From Mesorhizobium sp. M7A.F.Ca.US.008.03.1.1 (GTDB taxonomy: Bacteria > Pseudomonadota > Alphaproteobacteria > Rhizobiales > Rhizobiaceae): a DNA stretch of 64,000 nucleotides. Below are positions 36,110-44,920 of this stretch, piece by piece. The stretch covers positions 496,001 to 560,000 of the forward strand of contig NZ_RZRU01000001.1 of assembly GCF_003997495.1 (NCBI RefSeq), given 5' to 3'. Positions within the stretch are counted from its first letter, which is position 1. Each line of letters opens with the position of its first letter. The position numbers and the translations under genes were made by a program. The notes under the pieces are model-generated. The model searched no databases. It saw only the letters and a list, made by a program, of their open reading frames with translations, and was not told where the DNA came from.

Positions 36110-37144
36110 ATGGCGGAGAAGACGCACCGCACGATGGATGACTTCGCCCAGGCATGTGGCGTGTCCCGCCCGACGCTGTCCAAATATTTCGACGATCCGG
36201 CGAGCGTGAAGCCGGCGACGCGGGCGCGCATCGAAGCCGCCCTGCGCTCCTCGGACTATCAGCCCAACCTTTTCGCCCGCAACCTCAACCGCAAGCGCAC
36301 CCGCAACATCGGTATCGTCGTGCCGACGATCACCGATCCGTTCTACGCCGAGATGGTCAGCCGCATCGAGTTTCGCTGCCGCGACGAAGGCTACTGGCCG
36401 ATCGTCATCTCCTCGCATGGCTCGCCGAAGCTGGAAGCGGAGTCGGTCAGGACGCTGCTGTCGCTGAAGGTCGCCGGCGCGATCATCGCCCCGCTCGGCC
36501 TGGCCTCCGACCGCAGCGTTTTCGACAAGCTCGGGCAGGACATTCCGATCGTCTATTTCGACACCTATATCGAGGGCGATACGCCGTTCGTCGGCAACGA
36601 CAACCGGCAGAGCGTGTCGACCATCGTCGACTATCTCTGCCGCTCGGGCGAACCGCCTGCCTATCTCGACATTCCCCATGTCAACCACAACTCCGGCGAA
36701 CGCCAGGAAAGCTATATCGTCGCCATGGAGACCGCCGGTTTCAAGCCGGTCGTCATCGAGGCCGCGCGTGATTACACCTGGGACTTCGAACGCATCGGCT
36801 ACGAGCAGACGGAAAAAATGCTGGAGGCCGGCACCTTGCCTGGCCGGACCATCCTGTGCGCCAATGATCGGCTCGCCTTTGGCGTGATGGCGGCCGCGTA
36901 CTCGCGCGGCCTGAAGGTCGGCCGCAGGCCCGATTGCGATCTGCGCGTTGCCGCACATGACGATCATCCGCTGAGCCGTTACACCTGCCCGGCGCTGACC
37001 ACCATGGCGCAGGATTTCACCGCCATGGCCGGCCGCAGCGTCGAGATCCTGCTGGCTCTGCTGGACGAGGCCGATCCGCCAAAGCAGGGCATGGCGCGCA
37101 CCGTCAAGCTCGGCGCCACCCTGGTGATGCGTCAGTCGGCCTAA
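36110..37144 (+). CDS. LacI family transcriptional regulator
   Basis: The 344-residue regulator has the LacI helix-turn-helix and hinge (TMDDFAQACGVSRPTLSKYFDDPASVKPATRARIEAAL, then YQPNLFARNLNRKRTRNIGIVVP) and a periplasmic-binding-like effector domain. The ATG at 36110 is followed by the normal short lead into helix 1. The helix-turn-helix reads LSKYFDDP where most members have VSRALN, so the operator sequence may be unusual. It probably responds to a sugar. The nearby Gfo/Idh oxidoreductase or the sugar locus from 39 kb are candidate targets. Its stop codon overlaps the stop of the convergent esterase gene by four bases. Confidence 0.88.
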   Translation: MAEKTHRTMDDFAQACGVSRPTLSKYFDDPASVKPATRARIEAALRSSDYQPNLFARNLNRKRTRNIGIVVPTITDPFYAEMVSRIEFRCRDEGYWPIVISSHGSPKLEAESVRTLLSLKVAGAIIAPLGLASDRSVFDKLGQDIPIVYFDTYIEGDTPFVGNDNRQSVSTIVDYLCRSGEPPAYLDIPHVNHNSGERQESYIVAMETAGFKPVVIEAARDYTWDFERIGYEQTEKMLEAGTLPGRTILCANDRLAFGVMAAAYSRGLKVGRRPDCDLRVAAHDDHPLSRYTCPALTTMAQDFTAMAGRSVEILLALLDEADPPKQGMARTVKLGATLVMRQSA

Positions 37145-38088
37145 GCGTCGCTATCCTTCTCGAAGTGACGCCAGGCAGCCACCGCCTCGGCCACCGCTTG
37201 CCGGGCAGCGGGAATATGGCGTCCCATCGAGACGAAGCCGTGGATCTGGCCCGGCCATTGCCTCAGGATCACAGACACGCCCGCGGCTTGCAGGCGCGCC
37301 GCATAGGCTGCTCCTTCGTCGGCGAGGATGTCACAGCCGGCAAGCGCGACGTATGCCGGCGCGACATCGGCGAGATCAGGCGCCAGCAAGGGCGAGACGC
37401 GCCAGTCCATGATGTCGCCGGGCGTTCGCACATAGTGGTCACGGAACCATGCCATGGTGGTTGCGGTGAGGCCGAAGCCGTCGCCGAAACGCTGGTAGCT
37501 ATCCGATGTCTGCCGCGCGTCGGTGTTGGGATAGATCAGGAGCTGCGCCGCAAGCGCTGGAGCCAGCCCATCGCGGGCAAGCAGCGCCAGCACGGCGGCG
37601 AGATTGCCGGCGCTGTCGCCGGCGACAGCGATGCGGACCTTGTCGATGCCGAGATCGGCGGCATTCTCCGCCATGAAGCGCAGCGTCGCCAGCCCATCCT
37701 CGAGCCCTGCGGGAAATTTGTGTTCCGGCGCCAGGCGATAATCGGGGCAGACAATGACGGCGGCGCCGAGATTGGCCATCTGGCGGCAGATCTCGTCATG
37801 CGAATCGAGATTGCCGATGACCCAGCCGCCGCCATGCAGATAGAGCAGCGCCGCCGCCCCGCTTTGTGGCGCGCCGATGCCGCGATGGATGCGGAGCACA
37901 ACAGGCCCGTTCGGCCCTTCGATCTGCTGTTCCAAGGTCGTTGCGACCGGCTCGTGCTCACCCTGTAGAGTCGGGGAAGAAGCATTGTAGGCGGCTCGCG
38001 CCGCCGCCACGCTGCCGGTCTCGAACGGCTCGCCACCCGCTGCACGACCGATTTCGAGGACGCGCAACGCGTCCGGATCGAGCGTCAT
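37141..38088 (-). CDS. Alpha/beta hydrolase, hormone-sensitive-lipase family esterase
   Basis: This 315-residue hydrolase has the HSL-family oxyanion motif LYLHGGGWV, nucleophile GDSAGN, a late Asp (CDILADEG) and a His (GQIHGF), completing the triad. It should cleave short-chain esters or lactones. I prefer the ATG at 38088, seven bases after GAAGG; an ATG two codons earlier would leave no room for the ribosome site. It lies ten bases downstream of the Gfo/Idh/MocA gene on the same strand and is likely co-transcribed. A lactonase role after a sugar dehydrogenase would make sense but is inference. Confidence 0.83.
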   Translation of the reverse strand: MTLDPDALRVLEIGRAAGGEPFETGSVAAARAAYNASSPTLQGEHEPVATTLEQQIEGPNGPVVLRIHRGIGAPQSGAAALLYLHGGGWVIGNLDSHDEICRQMANLGAAVIVCPDYRLAPEHKFPAGLEDGLATLRFMAENAADLGIDKVRIAVAGDSAGNLAAVLALLARDGLAPALAAQLLIYPNTDARQTSDSYQRFGDGFGLTATTMAWFRDHYVRTPGDIMDWRVSPLLAPDLADVAPAYVALAGCDILADEGAAYAARLQAAGVSVILRQWPGQIHGFVSMGRHIPAARQAVAEAVAAWRHFEKDSDA

Positions 38089-38098
38089 GATCATACCT

Positions 38099-39247
38099 TC
38101 AGGCCAGCAGGTCGCTTGCCTCTTCCTCGGTCAGCAGGGCCGGCTGGACGCCATCGCCCGCGATGGCGACCGAGCCCTGTGTTTCACCGGAGCGCAGGAT
38201 CGCCTCCATGATCTCCAGCACATGCAGCGCCAGATTGCCGGAGGCGCGTGGCGCGTTGCCGGTTTGAAGCGATCGCACCAGATCGGCGACGCCGAGCATG
38301 CGGTAGTTGGCGCGGTCTGGCGCGGCATAGGGCCAGTTGCGTGCGCCGTAGAGCTCGCCTTCGCTGGCGAAGTCCTTCCACTCAGTGCCGCGTTCGGACA
38401 GCGACACGGTGCCGCCGAACGTGTCGGGGTCGGGCAGGCGCAGCGAGCCCTCCGTACCGTGCAGCTCGATCGGGTGGTTGGAGTGGCGAAAGACATCCCA
38501 CGAGGCGCCGAAGGTGACGGTCGCACCGGAGCGGAACTCGAGCAGCGACAGCACATTGGTCGGCGTGCCGACCTTGAATGTGGTGTTCTTGAATGGACCG
38601 TCGGCAGTGATCAGCCGCTCCTCCTGGCCGCGTGTTGCCATAGCCATGACGCGCTCGACCGGGCCGAGCAGATTGACCAGCATGGTCAGATAATATGGGC
38701 CCATGTCGAACACCGGGCCGCCGCCCGGCTGGTAATAGAATTGCGGGTTTGGATGCCAGTGCTCCATGCCGCGTCCCATCATGAAGGCCGTGCCGGTGAC
38801 CGGGCGGCCGATGGCGCCGTCGTCCATCAGCCGCCGCGCCCGGCGTCCGGCAGCGCCGAGAAAGGTGTCGGGCGCCGAGCCGAGCAGCAGGCCGCGTGAC
38901 CGCGCCTCGTTGACCAGGCGCCGTCCATCGGCGGCCGAGGTGGCGAGCGGCTTTTCGGTGAAGACGTGCTTGCCGGCCGAAAGCGCGGCAAACGAAATAT
39001 CGAAATGCGCCGCCGGAATGGTCAGGTTGAGGACAAGATCGATCTCGGGGTCGGCCAGCAGCGCATCGACGCCGAGCGGTCGGATGCCATATTCCTTCGC
39101 CCGCAGCGCCGCCATGTCGGCGGAAATATCGGCGCAGGCGCGCAACTCGACGCCGCCGAAGAGGGCGGCATTGCGCAGGTAAGTCATCGAGATATTACCG
39201 CATCCGATAACGCCGATTCCGAGTTTCGTCTTTGATTTTCCGTGCAT
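38099..39247 (-). CDS. Gfo/Idh/MocA family oxidoreductase
   Basis: The 382-residue dehydrogenase has an N-terminal Rossmann domain (LGIGVIGCGNISMTYL), the family signature EKPLATSAADGRRL with its conserved Lys, and the C-terminal alpha/beta domain with GGGPVFDMGPYYLTMLVNLLGPV, where Asp and Tyr line the active site. Such enzymes oxidise or reduce sugars or cyclitols with NAD(P). It is the first gene of a two-gene minus-strand unit with an esterase, and faces an AT-rich region that carries two copies of a 10-base repeat. It resembles, but is not a close copy of, the second Gfo/Idh/MocA protein encoded at 47.6 kb. Confidence 0.88.
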   Translation of the reverse strand: MHGKSKTKLGIGVIGCGNISMTYLRNAALFGGVELRACADISADMAALRAKEYGIRPLGVDALLADPEIDLVLNLTIPAAHFDISFAALSAGKHVFTEKPLATSAADGRRLVNEARSRGLLLGSAPDTFLGAAGRRARRLMDDGAIGRPVTGTAFMMGRGMEHWHPNPQFYYQPGGGPVFDMGPYYLTMLVNLLGPVERVMAMATRGQEERLITADGPFKNTTFKVGTPTNVLSLLEFRSGATVTFGASWDVFRHSNHPIELHGTEGSLRLPDPDTFGGTVSLSERGTEWKDFASEGELYGARNWPYAAPDRANYRMLGVADLVRSLQTGNAPRASGNLALHVLEIMEAILRSGETQGSVAIAGDGVQPALLTEEEASDLLA

Positions 39248-39322
39248 TTTCGATCGTACCTCCCCGACGCGGTCATGGTCTGCCGGATCCGCCCACCGGT
39301 AACGGATCGCTTTCCCAACGGC

Positions 39323-39369
39323 TATACAACATTTTAAATATTGACGCGCGTAAAATTTTTATACAACAT
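39323..39369. repeat. Paired 10-base direct repeats in an AT-rich promoter region
   Basis: TATACAACAT occurs at 39323-39332 and again at 39360-39369, 37 bases start to start, with TTGACG at 39341 between them. The region is AT-rich and lies upstream of the Gfo/Idh/MocA gene on one side and a strong ribosome-binding site on the other. The repeats look like half-operators for a sugar regulator such as the LacI or DeoR protein encoded nearby. Confidence 0.42.
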
Positions 39370-39418
39370 GCGAAAACGCTGGCGCGATATCGGGAGGCTG
39401 CCAGCCTAGGAGGAGAAA

Positions 39419-39511
39419 ATGACAGACATGAAAAACGGCCGACTGCCGATGCGAATCCCGTGGTTCATGCGCGCATTGGACATTTCCGCCGTGGCTAGGG
39501 ACGGCTGCGGG
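39419..39511 (+). pseudogene. Orphan start region of a truncated gene
   Basis: A near-ideal ribosome site (AGGAGGAG, ending six bases before ATG) precedes MTDMKNGRLPMRIPWFMRAL and about ten further residues. The frame then runs antisense into the 3' end of the DeoR gene, where it cannot encode a real protein. Repeated 10-base elements and an AT-rich promoter-like stretch lie upstream. It looks like the first 25-30 codons of a lost gene cut by a rearrangement at about 39.5 kb. It could alternatively be a short leader peptide. I cannot identify the parent gene. Confidence 0.4.
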
Positions 39512-40273
39512 TCAGGCATAGATCACCTTGGCCCCGGTCCTATCAAGCTGGCTGCGTATTGGGCCGGACAGGCCATCGTCCGTGATCACGACATCGACGC
39601 TCGACAGCGAAAAGGCCTTGGAGGTTCCGCTGACGCCCCATTTGCTCGAATCCGCAAGGAGGACAACGCGCCGGGCCATACGCACGAGGTTTCGCTTCGT
39701 TCGCGCCATGTCTTCGTTCACGTCGACCACATCCAGTGACGAGTCAATCGCATGCGCTCCAACAAAGACCTGATGCGCTACCAAGCCGCCGAGAGCCGTG
39801 TCGGCATCGGTGATCAGCGTGCTCACCGTGTCTGGATAGACCCGGCCACCGATCATGTGAACGTCGAGCCCGGGCCGATGCATCAGATGCTGCACGATAT
39901 TCATCGCCGTGGCCGCGACCACGACATTGCTGAGCGGCGGTAACTGCATGGCAACCTGCATCAATGTCGAGCCGCCGTCGAAGATGACCGATTGGTTGTC
40001 CTCGAACAGTTCTATCGCTGCCCGGGCGATGCGTTTCTTTGCATCGAGGTTCGTTTGCATCCGCCGGGCGAACGCGGCCGTGGTCGAATCCGTGGTCCGG
40101 GTCACCGCGCCTCCGCGGGTCTTGGTCAGCAGTCCCTTGCGGTCCAGTATCTCGAGGTCGGAGCGCACCGTGACCTCCGACACGCCAAAATCGTCAGACA
40201 GGTCCTTGATGCGAACCTGTCCGCTGCGTTGCACTTCACCCAGGATCGATTGGCGTCTCTGCTCTGACAACAT
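39512..40273 (-). CDS. DeoR/GlpR family transcriptional regulator
   Basis: The 253-residue repressor has the DeoR helix-turn-helix at its N terminus (EQRRQSILGEVQRSGQVRIKDLSDDFGVSEVTVRSDLEILDRKGLL) and the sugar-phosphate-sensing domain with VIFDGGSTLMQVA, VHMIGGRVYPDT and LLADSSKWG. The ATG at 40273 follows AGGACAGGG; codons upstream in the frame belong to the operator region. It is divergent from an aldolase-PfkB-ABC operon with tandem repeats between, so it most likely represses that operon until a phosphorylated sugar appears. Confidence 0.9.
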   Translation of the reverse strand: MLSEQRRQSILGEVQRSGQVRIKDLSDDFGVSEVTVRSDLEILDRKGLLTKTRGGAVTRTTDSTTAAFARRMQTNLDAKKRIARAAIELFEDNQSVIFDGGSTLMQVAMQLPPLSNVVVAATAMNIVQHLMHRPGLDVHMIGGRVYPDTVSTLITDADTALGGLVAHQVFVGAHAIDSSLDVVDVNEDMARTKRNLVRMARRVVLLADSSKWGVSGTSKAFSLSSVDVVITDDGLSGPIRSQLDRTGAKVIYA

Positions 40274-40343
40274 TTCCCTGTCCTTGCCTCCATGCGCCAA
40301 GCAATCACCCTGGCCTCGGTCCACTCTACCAAAAATATGCAAA

Positions 40344-40383
40344 TTCGAAAGATTTCGAAAGATTGCGTTTGTCTTTTCTTTCG
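40344..40383. promoter_or_regulatory. Candidate DeoR operator: tandem TTCGAAAGAT repeats
   Basis: Two abutting copies of TTCGAAAGAT (40344-40353 and 40354-40363) are followed by the inverted core CTTTCG at 40378-40383. They lie between the DeoR gene and its divergent operon. DeoR-family proteins often bind repeated CGAAA/TTTCG-type elements, so this is the natural operator for the adjacent gene. Confidence 0.55.
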
Positions 40384-40435
40384 CAAACACTGAGGTCAGG
40401 ATTTTGAAATCAATCGATTGGAGAGTTTTGGACTC

Positions 40436-41236
40436 ATGAGCCTCGGAACCAAGGTGCGCCTGGCGCGCCTCTTCTCACATCCATCGGGTAATCTTTTTGG
40501 CGGCGCGGTCGACCACTTTGTCGGCTATGGCGACGTGCGCAAAGGAGGTCTTGCCGACCTGCCGGGCGCGCTTGCACGCGTCATGGTAGGCAAACCCGAC
40601 TATGTCAGCATCCAGCCTGGCACCGCGCGCCATCTGTGGCCGCAATACGCGGGCAAGGCTTGCCTGGTGATCCAGGCCGGCTGCTTCACCCCGGACGATC
40701 GCATCAGTGAACTGATTGCAACGCCCGAGGATGCGGTGCGCGCTGGCGCCGATGCGTTGGCCGTGGCCATTCCGGTGCGCGGCGCGACCGAGGGAAAATA
40801 CATACGCTGGCTGACCGATTCGGTGAACGCGGCGGCCCGTTACGGCATGCCGGTGGTGGCGCATATCTACCCTCGCGATTTCACCGACGGGGCAAAAATC
40901 GTCTTTACCCCCGACGAGATCGCCTATGCGGCACGCATCGGCTACGAGTCCGGCGTCGACGTGATCAAGATCGGTTACACGGGCGATTTCGAGTCTTTTC
41001 GAGAGACCGTTCGGACCTGCCCGGTGCCGGTTGTGATCGCCGGTGGTCCGAAGACCGACACGCTGCTCGGCGCCCTTCAGCAGACGGCGGACGCCATCCG
41101 TGCCGGCGCGCGCGGTGCCGTGGTGGGCCGCAATCTCTGGGGGCACGGCGATCCGGAAAAGGCAGCGATCGCCTTTCGGGGCGTCATCCATGACGGCCTT
41201 TCGGCGCAAGACGCCCTGGCGAAGGCGGGTGCCTGA
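40436..41236 (+). CDS. Class I aldolase of the DeoC/FbaB (DhnA/LsrF) family
   Basis: This 266-residue TIM-barrel protein resembles LsrF and DhnA-type class I aldolases. VDVIKIGYTGDF places a Schiff-base candidate at Lys178, and CPVPVVIAGGPKTDTLLGALQQTADAIRAGARGAVVGRNLWGH is the characteristic phosphate-binding end. It would cleave or transfer a phosphorylated sugar. The ATG at 40436 follows GGAGAG at ten bases. It is the first gene of the plus-strand operon under the DeoR regulator and is followed three bases later by a PfkB-type kinase, which could make its substrate. Confidence 0.83.
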   Translation: MSLGTKVRLARLFSHPSGNLFGGAVDHFVGYGDVRKGGLADLPGALARVMVGKPDYVSIQPGTARHLWPQYAGKACLVIQAGCFTPDDRISELIATPEDAVRAGADALAVAIPVRGATEGKYIRWLTDSVNAAARYGMPVVAHIYPRDFTDGAKIVFTPDEIAYAARIGYESGVDVIKIGYTGDFESFRETVRTCPVPVVIAGGPKTDTLLGALQQTADAIRAGARGAVVGRNLWGHGDPEKAAIAFRGVIHDGLSAQDALAKAGA

Positions 41237-41239
41237 ACG

Positions 41240-42190
41240 ATGCCCACTGTCCCTTCAATCCTCGGCTTCGGAGCTATTGCGATCGACGACATCGTCTATG
41301 TCGATCAGCCGTTGTCGGCGGGCAAGGGGAAGGTTGTGCAAAGCGCCCGAGCTTTCGGGGGAAATGTCGCGACGGCACTTGCCGCCGTCGCGCGGCTCGG
41401 CGGAAGCGCCGGGTTCGTCGGATGGTTGGGCAGTGCCGCCGACGACGCCGTGTTGTGCGATCTCGTTGCGAGCGGCGTTGAAACCGCGTTCGCGCCGCGC
41501 CACCCGCACGCGCGCCCGGTGCGCTCGCGGATCACCGTCGGTTCGGATGGGGAGCGATTCATTGCGTATGACGACGAAGCGATGCTGGGCACCGCGCCGG
41601 ACTTTCCGGACGAGGTTCTCAGCCGCGCGACCGTCCTGATCGTCGACAGTTACGGGATCGGGTCGCTGGATGTCGTGGCTCGGGCTCGTGATCTCGGCCT
41701 TGCGATCCTCGGCGATGTCGAATGGAGCCACGGCCCAGCCACCGAGAGACTGATCGGGCTCTGCGACCATCTCATTCTTCCGCTCGGCTTTGCGCGGACC
41801 GCCACAGGCCGCCGGGAGCCGGCCGAGATACTCGATGCGTTGTGGTTGCCGTCGCGGTCCGCCGTGGTCCTGACGGATGGCGGCAGGGGCGTCTTCTATC
41901 GCGGACGCGACGAGACAGGGCTCTGGCACCTGCCTCCGCACCGGGTTGCCGTCGTCGACTCGACCGGCGCCGGTGACTGCTTTCATGGCGCCTATGCCCT
42001 TGCATTGACGCGCGGGGCCGACACCGCAGGCCGGGTCGCGTTCGCGGCCGCGGCGGCGGCCCTTTCGATAACGGGGCGGGGCGGGCGCGAGGCGCTTCCG
42101 ACCGACGCCCAGGTCACGGAACTCCTGGCATCGACGAACGCGCCGTCGGCAGTCGAACTGAAATGTGCGCGGCCCCATACCGGAACATAG
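41240..42190 (+). CDS. PfkB family carbohydrate kinase
   Basis: The 316-residue ribokinase-fold protein has the N-terminal GGNVATALAAVARLG substrate motif and the C-terminal DSTGAGDCFHGAYALAL, with the catalytic base Asp246. It phosphorylates a sugar or sugar derivative with ATP. It lies three bases after the aldolase gene and 89 bases before the importer ATPase gene, suggesting import, phosphorylation, then aldol cleavage. The sugar is unknown. Confidence 0.88.
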   Translation: MPTVPSILGFGAIAIDDIVYVDQPLSAGKGKVVQSARAFGGNVATALAAVARLGGSAGFVGWLGSAADDAVLCDLVASGVETAFAPRHPHARPVRSRITVGSDGERFIAYDDEAMLGTAPDFPDEVLSRATVLIVDSYGIGSLDVVARARDLGLAILGDVEWSHGPATERLIGLCDHLILPLGFARTATGRREPAEILDALWLPSRSAVVLTDGGRGVFYRGRDETGLWHLPPHRVAVVDSTGAGDCFHGAYALALTRGADTAGRVAFAAAAAALSITGRGGREALPTDAQVTELLASTNAPSAVELKCARPHTGT

Positions 42191-42279
42191 CCCGAACTAT
42201 CCGAGGAAATATTTCGCAGGTGAACGTAAGCCGAGGACAATCATAAAAATCAGTGGCTTGGACTTGTGGAGGGAGGAAT

Positions 42280-43425
<1,146 letters not shown>

Positions 43426-43535
43426 ATATCAGCGATAAGATCCGCGGGTGAGGGTGAGGCGCCTGCATAAGAAGACTTCTGAATAATCAGACGATCGGCC
43501 GCATTGTGCGGGCGAATATAAAGAAGGAGGAGAAA

Positions 43536-44783
43536 ATGACGTTTCGTATTAAACCCGCGATGCTGAAAATAGCCGCGGCCGCATGGTTGCTTGGCGCAAC
43601 CGGCGCCATGGCGGATACGACGCTTGAATTCACCCAATGGTGGGAGCCCGAATTGCCGGCAGGCTCGCTCAGGGCAATCATGGATGACTTCGAGGCCGCA
43701 AACCCCGGAATCAAGGTGACGCTGGTCAGCGGCCCCTACGCGACCACGCGAGACCAGATCTCTGTTGGTGCTGCAACCGGAACGCTCAGCGACGTCGTAG
43801 GTCTCGACGGTGCCTGGGTGAACAATCTGAATGCGCAGAACGCACTCGCCGACATGAATCCGATGATGGATGCGGGCGGTTTCGACAAGAGCCAGGTCGC
43901 GGACATCATCAAGGTGGACGGCAAGGCGGTGATGTTTCCAGTGGCTTCCTTCGTCTATCCGGTCTTCGTGAATTTGGACCTCGCCGCCCAGGCAGGCGTG
44001 ACCAAGCTGCCGTCGACCCGTGCGGAGTTTCTCGAAGCCGCCAAGAAGATGACGAAAGCCGACAAGAACCAGTATGGCTGGGTGCTGCCCCTGTCACTGC
44101 AAACGCCGTCCGGCGTCCAGAACGACATGATGTCGTGGGTTTGGGCTTCGGGCCAGTCGATGATGGCGAACGGCAAGCCAGACCTTGAGGGCAGACCGGT
44201 GGTGGATATGCTCACCTTCGTCAAATCACTCAACGACGCCGGCACCATCTCGCCCGGCATCGCCACCAAGACCGAGCAGGAAAAGGTCGAGGAGTTCGTC
44301 AACGACCGCGTCGGGATGATGATCGACTCGCTCGCGCATGTGAACCTCATCCGCAAGCGCAATCCCAAGCTGAACTTCGACCTGATCCCCGTCCCGGTCG
44401 TGGAAAACTATACCGGCAAGCGCGGCCTTCCCTATGCTTCCTGGGGCATCGGCATCTCTGCGGCTTCGAAACATCAGGAAGAGGCCTGGAAACTCGTCCA
44501 ATATGTGATGAGTGAAAAGGTGAACGCCAAGCTCGTGTCGCTTGCAAACGCCTTCCCGGGCAACGTCAACGCCAAGCCCGATTTCGTGACCTCGGACAAG
44601 GCTTTTGGCAAGGCTTTTGAAATTTTCAAGACCGGTTATCTCGCCAATGAGTTCACGGGTCTGCCGGTGGCTGAAGACCTGATGACCCAGTTCGACGTGC
44701 AAGCCCAGAAGATGCTCGCCGGCGAGCAGTCTCCCGAACAAGCCGCGGCGGCCGCTCAGAAGGGCTGGATGGCGAAATTCTGA
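43536..44783 (+). CDS. CUT1-type sugar ABC transporter substrate-binding protein
   Basis: This 415-residue periplasmic protein begins with a signal peptide (FRIKPAMLKIAAAAWLLGATGAMA, cleavage before DTT) and the type II binding fold of the MalE/UgpB group: LEFTQWWEPELPAGSLRAIMDDFEAANPGIKVTLVSGPY. The ATG follows AAGGAGGAG, among the strongest ribosome sites of the window. It is followed by a perfect 12-bp hairpin, then the two permease genes. The ligand should be a sugar or sugar derivative. Confidence 0.9.
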   Translation: MTFRIKPAMLKIAAAAWLLGATGAMADTTLEFTQWWEPELPAGSLRAIMDDFEAANPGIKVTLVSGPYATTRDQISVGAATGTLSDVVGLDGAWVNNLNAQNALADMNPMMDAGGFDKSQVADIIKVDGKAVMFPVASFVYPVFVNLDLAAQAGVTKLPSTRAEFLEAAKKMTKADKNQYGWVLPLSLQTPSGVQNDMMSWVWASGQSMMANGKPDLEGRPVVDMLTFVKSLNDAGTISPGIATKTEQEKVEEFVNDRVGMMIDSLAHVNLIRKRNPKLNFDLIPVPVVENYTGKRGLPYASWGIGISAASKHQEEAWKLVQYVMSEKVNAKLVSLANAFPGNVNAKPDFVTSDKAFGKAFEIFKTGYLANEFTGLPVAEDLMTQFDVQAQKMLAGEQSPEQAAAAAQKGWMAKF

Positions 44784-44811
44784 TCGGCCTGTTCCCGTTT
44801 GCTGTCTTAGA

Positions 44812-44843
44812 CCGGGTGGCCTGACTTCGGACAGGCCACCCGG
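44812..44843 (+). terminator. Intra-operon hairpin after the binding protein gene
   Basis: CCGGGTGGCCTG (44812-44823) pairs perfectly with CAGGCCACCCGG (44832-44843) around an eight-base loop containing CTTCGG. It lies 29 bases past the binding protein stop and has no T-run. Such structures commonly protect the upstream message from 3' decay and reduce readthrough into the permease genes. Confidence 0.65.
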
Positions 44844-44920
44844 CAACAACGGATCGGCAATTAGAGTGGACCTGTTTTTGAAGCTTACCTTCCCTTGAAG
44901 GCGTATCCCAAGGTTGGCAC

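Noticed and set aside
39419-39739. The full 106-codon plus-strand frame starting at the strong ribosome site
   Set aside because: Beyond about codon 30 it is antisense to the conserved end of the DeoR gene, so only its beginning is kept as a possible gene fragment or leader peptide.
42206-42215. Palindrome GAAATATTTC between the PfkB and ABC ATPase genes as an operator
   Set aside because: The symmetry does not extend beyond ten AT-rich bases and does not match the DeoR repeats of the same operon.
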